This document shows positions 56,986 through 64,000 of a DNA stretch of 64,000 bases, piece after piece. The stretch comes from Carex sylvatica (taxonomy: Eukaryota; Streptophyta; Magnoliopsida; Poales; Cyperaceae). Every line of letters begins with the position of its first letter. The first letter of the stretch is position 1. The DNA is taken from NCBI GenBank assembly GCA_964058845.1, contig CAXKVR010000179.1:72001-136000 (forward strand), given 5' to 3'. Position numbers and translations under genes: made by a program. The notes below the pieces were generated by a model. It did not search any database. It was not told where the DNA came from and saw nothing but the letters and a program-made list of their open reading frames with translations.

Positions 56986-58420
56986 TCAACTAATTTAGTC
57001 GGCCACCTCTTGTGCAACTTATGAAATTCCTGAATGATATTCGTGAAGGACATAAGGGAGTTTCTAATTTATAAGCCAATAAAAATTTGGAGACACATAT
57101 TATACAAAAGTCTAGTACGTAATAATTAATTTCAACTTTTGAGCAAGACATTATATTTTTGTGTTCTTTGACATAAATGTATAAATATAATGATCCTAAG
57201 GATAAGATAGTCAAACAAAATCACATTATTGAATTATTATTATTAGTCATATACAAATTGAAGTCTAGATTGGGAACTTCAAACTTTCTAGGTTGTCGAC
57301 TATTTAAAATCTAAGACATTTATTAAGTGTTCTTTTCTATTTTTCCAAATTTGTCCAACAGCTTGATCAAATCGGGACTCAAGACTCTTTCAAAATTTCT
57401 TCGCAATTAGTCTCAATTTAATCTAAAAATTAATCACAAACTCAAGTGTTATTCACAACCTAATAATAAGGCACCATTAATGACAACCCAATTAAAATTT
57501 TAGCAAAGATATAAACAAGAGTGAAGAGTACCATGACCCAAAAAAATTAAGTGACAAGGAGCCTTGAGCACATATTTTCAGCACCTTCCCATGCTTTGCT
57601 TGTGCTAGCTGGAACTACCTTGCCTTATTCTCAAATTTCTAGTAATAACTCCAAGAAAGAAATGTAGTGATGTGAGATGACGTACGTGGCAGGAGTGAGG
57701 AATGTAGTAGGTGGACTCACCAAAAGAAAAGAACGAAGGAGATAAAGAGTAAAGAATTAATTGAGAGATCACAAAAAGAATAAAATTAAGAGTAGCAAAA
57801 TCAATGATACGTGCGGGAGAGAGAAAATGTGGTTAGGTGAAAAGATAAATATTTAAATTAGATAATATAAAGATAGTGATTTACATGTGTCATCTCAAGT
57901 AATTTCCAATTATAAAGAAATTTATACTTAACCCCTTTACATTATTAGAAATAACCATAGTTTTTATTTTATTTTAAATACTAAATTTTCAATTATCAGA
58001 ATACGGAGGATATTTAAAATAAATACTTGGAAATTCAAATTTTTTTTTTCTTTTCTGCACTTTACTTCAAGTTACATAAATTTTCAAGTGTTCAAAAATT
58101 ATAATATTACAAAAATAAAAGGAGCTTTCCATATGTAAATACATCCTAATCAAGTATTAAACCTTCATTTTCAAGTAATACACTTTTAAAATTACTGAGC
58201 TCTCTCTTTTTAAGTGTACAATAATTTTTACTTGTCCCAAGTAGTAGTATATGGGCTCATAACTAGCTTATTTTAGTGTTGTGCTTTGGTTAAAAAATAG
58301 TTTGGATTTGATGTAAACTGTTTGTATTATTACTCGAATCATTTCGGGAGAGATTTTGGAGATATGAAATTGTGTTTATTTTATACTCTTTATGCCTTTA
58401 AATTTATTAACCTCAACACT
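56986..58420. other. Non-coding AT-rich stretch
   Basis: No gene was recognised and no terminal repeats were found. Confidence 0.5.
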
Positions 58421-58424
58421 CAAA

Positions 58425-60300
58425 GAAAGGTTAGTTGCAAGTGCATAACCTACCTTGTAGTATCTAGGTGTCGAACCACAGGCAGTATGTTTAAATACTT
58501 AGCTTAAACTTTATTAATTAATTTCAGAAAATGAAAGAGAGTAAAGTGCAATAAAGTAGAATTGGGGGGGTTTTGTTCTAATAATCATAATTTTGGGTTT
58601 AATACCCGGAAAGATGAGTTTTAAACAATTAAAGTAAATAAAATAAAGAAAAGAAAGATTTGTTTGCTTTCACGTTGAGGAGATCTAGGGGCATTCAGTC
58701 TACAATTCCTTGTTAATTCTATCTATTCAGTATTGTTTAAATTCATGTATGATTTGATGAGGTTTCTAACCTAAAGTGTTAAAAAGGGTCACTTTCGTGA
58801 ATTAATAACATGCCTAGATAGTTTCAAACTTCACCATCGTTCATCACCGTAGCTATCTAGACCCATTAAGCTCTTGTTAGCCTATATCGACTAATTATTG
58901 ATACAAGTATTTTGGTGGGTTGGATTAATGTTCCTCGAATTTTAGGGCTGTCACCATCTTAAAGGGATATTTAACAATCACGTTCACACAAAATACATAT
59001 CAATACTTAATCAACATAGGTGTCCTAAGTAGAGGTTTGACTTCACTTTCGTTCATCACCAAACCTTAACCCTTAATTTTTATAGTTTCGGTTTGGATAT
59101 CAAAGTACGATCGCTTCTAACCCAAAATTCAAGGTATTTGTGTTCATAATTTGGTACTCTCCTCTCATCCTAACTTCTTTGGACTCTTTGCATTACAAAG
59201 AGATTTCAAAGCGAGACTACTTCGATTGCAAGTACTAAACTATGTAATCAATACAAATGATAAATCACAGAAATTAACAATTAAATCTCATAAAATAATC
59301 ATAATAAAAATAAATAACTGAATAAGATAAAATTAAATAAGTTCATGCATTAACTTAAGCCCCTAGAGAGAGATATATTCTCTTTTGGAGAGATCAATTA
59401 TAAAGTTTGGCAAAAGTAAGAAGAAATGAAATAAAGAAATGATTACACCCTTTATCGAATCAAGAACCTCAATCTTGCCAAAATCTTGCTTGGATCTCCT
59501 TCTCCTTCCTAGAAAAACTTTCGAAACTCTGAGAATGGCTGCAGATTTATCGCTGTATTTTATGAAAATGGACATGCACCAAGGGGTGAAAAGAGAGATG
59601 AGAATAGATGTGCCTTGAATGGGAATGAACCCCCCTCCTTTTATAGCAAAAGACCATGCCCAATCAAGAGCCATAATTATGGGATTAGTGGGGTTTGTGG
59701 GTGCTATCTTTAGATTATTTCCCACAATGCCATGTCCAAGTTTGACTGTAAAAATGCGTCCTTGGTGCGCCAGAAATAGAAAAAAATATCAAATCGTATA
59801 ATTCTGGCTGTCTGCGGGTACAGTGCGTCCGCACTGATGGTGAGTATGGATGGATGACCCGCATTAGCTCCAAATTTCCTTTTTTAACTTCCTGAAAAAT
59901 CCTGCTTATTTCTATGAGTGCGTCCGCACTGGCTTGGAATTCTGAAGAATCTAAATCTTTCAAAAATCGACCAAGTATTGAGTGCGTCTGCACTGGCTGT
60001 GAGTGCAGACGCATTACGCTCAGACTTTTTCTTCTACAGCGCTGAGATGCTAGAAATTCAACTAAGTGCATCCTTACTGGGAGACTTTTTATTCATTTTT
60101 TGTCTTTTCCTGCAGTCTAAAGCAAAGCAAACGCAATAACTTGATTCTATGTGTATTCTAATCACTTTTTATTCAAAATACATGATATTTGGTGTTGTTT
60201 CATGCTAAAATCTAGATCGAATGTATATATAATTTATGCTTATCAAAATCTGTCAAGCTTGAACATTGCTTGTCCCCAAGCAATATCTAAACTTGGAATA
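58425..60300. repeat. Unclassified repeat with GAGTGCGTC palindromes
   Basis: It starts near ttgcaagtgcataacctacc and ends near attgcttgtccccaagcaat. At 59815-60075 the motif gtgcgtccgcact (with agtgcagacgcat variants) occurs about five times. The layout resembles the 55428-56755 repeat read in the opposite direction (which has tgtacacttgcaatc near its far end). It is likely a retroelement-derived repeat, but the class is unknown. Confidence 0.45.
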
Positions 60301-60319
60301 TAATTTGATCTCACTTACT

Positions 60320-62600
60320 ATGCTTATAGTTCAGGATTCACGATTTATAGTTCCAGTTCAGGGATCAAGGTTGGGGTTCAGTGTTTTTGGTTCAGGTTCA
60401 GTTTAGGGTTTAAGGTTAAGGTTCAGGTTCAGTTCAGGTTCAGTTCAGGGTTCAATGTTTATGGTTCAAGGTTTAGGTTCGGTTAAAGGTTCAGGGTTCT
60501 GGTTCAGGTTCATTTCAGGATTCATGTTTAGGATCATGTACGATTCATGGTTCAATGTTAAGGGCCAGGGTTCAGGATTCAAGGTTTATGGTTCAAGTTC
60601 CGATTAGGTTCAGATTCAAGGTTTAAGATTCATATTTTAGGTTTCAAGGATTAGGGTTCAGAGTTTAGTGTTCAGGTTAATGTTCAAGTTAAGGTTCAGG
60701 TTCGGTTCAAGATTCAGGGTTCAGGGTTCATGTTCAGGTTCAGGTTTATTTTAGTGTTCAGGGTTCAGGATTCAGGTTTAGGATAAGGTTCAGGGTTCAA
60801 GGAGATTTATTGATCAAAATAGTATGAACAACTGCTATGTTTGAAAAATATAAAGACGGTAATTAACAATGTCCCACAAGCTTTGAGTACTAATAAAGGC
60901 CTATCGAAAAGTACATTAACTCTCATTTTTCATGACAATAAATAAATGAACATAAGACAATTAATTATGTACAAGGAACCAAGTATTTCAAAATTTAATA
61001 AGAAGTTGTCTATTTAATAATGTATTGCCAAACAATTCAAGATTTGATAAAAAGTAGTCCAAGTCACTTACTATGCTTATGTTTCAGGGTTCAGGGTTTA
61101 CAGTTCCAGTTCAGATTTAGTTCAGGGTCCAAGCTTGGGGTTCAATATTCTTTGTTCATGTTTAGTTTAGGGTTTATAGTTCAGGTTCAAGGTTTACGGT
61201 TAAGATTAAGGCTCAGGCTCATATCAGGGTTCAATGTTTATGGTTCAAGGTTCAAGTTTTGGTTCAGTTTAAGGTTCAGGGTTCAAGGTTTATAGTTCAA
61301 GTTTCGGTTAGGTTCAAGTTCAGGGTTCAAAATTCAGGGTTTAGGTTTCAAGGTTCAGGGTTTAGTGTTAAGGTTAAGGTTAAGGTTTAGGTTTAGTTTT
61401 GGTTCAAGATTTAGGGTTCAGGGTTTAGAGTTTATGGTTCAAGTTCCGATTAGGTTCAGGTTCAGGGTTCAAGGTTCAGAGTTTATTGTTCAGGTTAAGG
61501 TTCAGGTTTGGTTCAAGATTCAGGGTTAATGGTTCGGTTCAGGGTTCATGTTCAAGTTCAAGTTTAGTTCAGGGTTCATGTTCAGGTTATGGTTCATGTT
61601 CAGGTTATGGTTCAAGGTTCAAGGTTAAGGTTTATTGTCTAAATGCTATGAACAACTGCTTTGGTTGAAAAATATGAAGACGATAATGAACAAATTCTCA
61701 CAAGCTTTGAGCACCAATAAAGGCCTATCGAAAAGTATATCAACTCACGTTTATCATCACAAAAAATAAAGGAACATAAGACGATTGATTATGTGCAAGG
61801 AACTAAGTATTTTAAAATTTGATAAGTAGCAGTCCATTTAATAATGTATTGTCAAACAATTCAAAATTTGATAAACACTAGTCCAAGTCACCTACTGTGC
61901 TTCTAGTTCTGGGTTCAGGGTTTACAGTTCCAGTTCAGGTTCAGTTTGGGGTTCAAGGTCGCTATTTAGTGTTTTTGGTTCAGGTTCAGTTTAGGGTTTA
62001 CGGTTAAGCTTCAGGTTCAAGTTCATTTCAGGGTTCAGTGTTTATGGTTCAAGGTTTAGGTTTAGGTTTAGGTTCCGTTCAAGGTTTAGGGTTAAGGGTT
62101 TAGGTACAGGTTAAGGTTCGTTTCAGGGTTAAGGTTTAGGTACAAGTATGGTTCAAGGTTCATGGTTTAGGGTTAAGGATCAGTATTGCCAAACAATTCA
62201 AAATTTGATAAGCATTAGTCCAAGTCACCTACCGTGCTTCTAGTTCTGGGTTCAGGGTTTACAGTTCCAATTCAGGTTCAGTTTGGGGTTCAAGGTCGCT
62301 ATTCAGTGTTTTTGGTTCAGGTTCAGTTTAGGGTTTTCGGTTCAAGTTCAGGGTTTACGGTTAAGGTTCAGTTCAGGGTTCAGTGTTTATGGTTCAAGGT
62401 TTAGGTTTAGGTTTAGGGTTAAGGGTTCAGGTACAGGTTAAGGTTCGTTTCAGGGTTAAGGTTTAGGTACAAGTATGGTTTAATGTTCAAGGTTTATGGT
62501 TCAAGTTCCGGTTAGGTTCAAGTTTAGAGTTCAGGGTTTAGGTTTCAAGGTTCAGGTTCGGTTTGAAGATTCAGGGTTTAAGGTTCAGGGTTCTTAAGAT
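60320..62600 (+). repeat. Degenerate telomere-like array in higher-order tandem units
   Basis: Long runs of GGTTCAGG/GGTTTAGG-type heptamers and hexamers form blocks at about 60330-60805, 61085-61635, 61900-62175 and 62245-62600. The first three blocks are separated by a conserved AT-rich spacer (for example aacaactgctatgtttgaaa near 60827 and its copy near 61647). The marker tcacttactatgctta or its variant recurs at about 60311, 61063, 61888 and 62222, so the units are 0.75-0.83 kb with one shortened copy. The orientation TTYAGGG is on the plus strand. Confidence 0.85.
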
Positions 62601-63059
62601 ACAATGTCGACCTCGATGTCTGACATAATCTGAGTGTCCATCTAAAAACAACTTAATATAAAGTCGCGTTAACATTATGTGCGATTAAATCAAAATTTCA
62701 TATGCTGTTGCATGGCCAAACGTATCATGTGTTAAATTATAATAGAAAATAGGATCATATCGTTTATGCCATATGTCCAAAATTTACTATGCATATCTTT
62801 ATTTATTGCATCTTAAATAGAAAAAAAATGTTACTAAATAATATTTCATTGTTTCTATTTTTTTTAATTACGTTATACACTATACCCTAATCCACTGTAT
62901 CTCCGACACAATAACGAAAATTAAATACAAAAATAATTTAATGTCGCTAATTTTAACTTTATACATTTACTGCTCATAGAAACACCTTAATATAAAGTCG
63001 CGTTAACCTGAACCGGTTGTCAATATTTATTAATTAATTAATTCTATTTAAATTTTGAG
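62601..63059. other. Non-coding stretch with a spaced direct repeat
   Basis: The 22-bp segment containing cttaatataaagtcgcgtta occurs at about 62652 and 62987, some 335 bp apart. Nothing else was recognised. Confidence 0.5.
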
Positions 63060-63067
63060 AGTAGAGG

Positions 63068-63748
63068 TAGGGGTGAAAACGGAGCGGATAATGCTGATGC
63101 CATATCTGCATTCATCGGATAATGAGCGGATACGAATACGGATACGGATAGTAAATGGATATCAAAATTTAAAATCAAATCCACCTTAAACGGATACGGA
63201 ACGGATAGTCCACGGATACGGATTCGAATACGGTTATAAAATGAATAATGGTTGGATAATTAAGATATATGAACTTTTAAGATACAAATATTAATTAAAA
63301 TTAAATATAAATATTAATAATAACTATAAGTTGAGAGAGGGAGAAATAATGCATTGATATAATATATAGATAAAATAAAGAAATAATAACATAAAATTAA
63401 TGTGGTGTATTGGTTCATATCTTAGTCATTGAAAGATGTGCAAATTTAACAAAAAGATGTGCAAATTTATTTTAAGTAGTTTTCATCTTTGATCCGTAGA
63501 CTGGGCTTAGTCCAATATTACTTTAATAGTTAAATATTGATTCGTAGACCGGGCTTGGCCCAATACTATTAATTTGATAGTTAAATACTTGTTCCGGTTG
63601 TCCGATATATCAAGTATTGCATAGTCCCACAAGTTGTAGTGTTCAAAGCAACATATCATATATAAACAAAGGCATGTAGAGCTGTATTAACGGATCGCGA
63701 AGAGCAAAATTGAAAGTGTATCGAGTGTTGGCTCCGTTTTCACCCCTA
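63068..63748. mobile_element. Non-autonomous hAT element, 681 bp, perfect 8-bp TSD
   Basis: Inverted ends taggggtgaaaacggag on both sides, flanked by the perfect 8-bp duplication agtagagg (63060-63067 and 63749-63756). The left subterminal region has many CGGATACGGATA units. A ~45-bp segment (cgtagactgggcttagtcca) is repeated near 63497 and 63542. No transposase frame is present. Confidence 0.95.
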
Positions 63749-63756
63749 AGTAGAGG

Positions 63757-64000
63757 TCTCCCTTCTTCTTTTCATCTACATTGCAAAATACAGTTCTTTA
63801 AAAAAAAAATTAATTTCATTGTTCACAGCAACGCACAGATCGCTAACTAGTTATATTCAATTCTTCACTAAAGCTACAATCGACCATACGTACTGATGTT
63901 AGACACGAACTGTGCATGTGTCCACGTGTCACTGATAAGTGATAATTATGTGTCATGAAATTGATCAGAACTGAGAAGTACTATACCGCCGAACTGAGAA
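63757..64000. other. Window end, non-coding
   Basis: No gene. At about 63822-63852 the sequence cagcaacgcacagatcgcta followed by actagtt resembles, in reverse complement, the segment near 32886 and may be a Helitron-like tip; uncertain. Confidence 0.35.

Noticed and set aside
59363..60071. Overlapping 118-120-codon frames
   Set aside because: They run through the palindromic GTGCGTCCGCAC units of an unclassified repeat on both strands; no domain is seen.
61020..61668. Frames with Phe/Gly/Ser/Arg-rich translation in the telomere-like array
   Set aside because: Arise from translating GGTTCAGG repeats.
60320..62600. True chromosome end
   Set aside because: Repeats are degenerate, interrupted by spacers and followed by other TEs, so this is an internal array.
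32886..63852. A single 31-kb Helitron covering most of the right half
   Set aside because: The two tips are inverted relative to each other, which does not fit one Helitron; no Rep/helicase is seen.

Overview
This is plant nuclear DNA, most likely from a eudicot. It is AT-rich, has spliceosomal introns, and consists almost entirely of nested transposable elements (TEs). I found no intact host gene, no tRNA, no rRNA and no prokaryotic feature. Species cannot be told from the sequence. Several element borders are fixed to the base because inverted ends sit next to matching target-site duplications (TSDs).

Block 1 (1 to ~32.7 kb) is a Mutator-like element (MULE) that carries a plant mobile domain (PMD) gene. 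Its left tip lies outside the window. It holds a small hAT element (617-1401), and its decayed PMD gene is split by a 27.4-kb CACTA element (3338-30705, TSD cca). The CACTA carries three genes. One is a minus-strand TNPD-type transposase with a one-base frameshift. The other two are Transposase_24 (TNPA-like) genes read away from each other, one on each strand, with reading frames that stay open across the proposed splices. A Tekay/Del-like Ty3-Gypsy chromovirus (5793-16523) lies in an 81-bp intron of the TNPD gene. Its 2.4-kb LTRs are almost identical, its gag-pol has a single in-frame stop, and it has an extra ORF upstream of gag that looks like a protease without its catalytic aspartate.

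Block 2 (34.75-48.6 kb) is a non-autonomous MULE with a 9-bp TSD. Inserted in it is a complete MULE (35019-45314) with perfect 107-bp terminal inverted repeats and a perfect 9-bp TSD. The inner MULE has a full MURA-type transposase (+) facing an intact eight-exon PMD gene (-), with a 176-bp tandem array between their 3' ends. Both PMD-bearing MULEs have GACCGCC...GGCGGTC palindromes near their tips.

Block 3 (48.6-64 kb) holds smaller repeats: a ~635-bp tandem repeat, a Pack-MULE-like element with a PPR gene fragment that is itself interrupted by a hAT MITE, a hairpin-like MITE with a 9-bp TSD, an LTR remnant related to the chromovirus, two unclassified repeats rich in GAGTCGCAT-like or GAGTGCGTC-like palindromes, a ~2.3-kb degenerate telomere-like array in tandem higher-order units, and a hAT element with a perfect 8-bp TSD.

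Inferred order of insertion: PMD-MULE 1, then CACTA, then chromovirus (youngest in block 1); outer MULE, then the complete PMD-MULE (youngest in block 2); Pack-MULE, then hAT MITE in block 3. The most interesting points are the two PMD-MULEs with their shared terminal motif, the upstream pseudo-protease ORF of the chromovirus, and the CACTA with two divergent TNPA-like genes.
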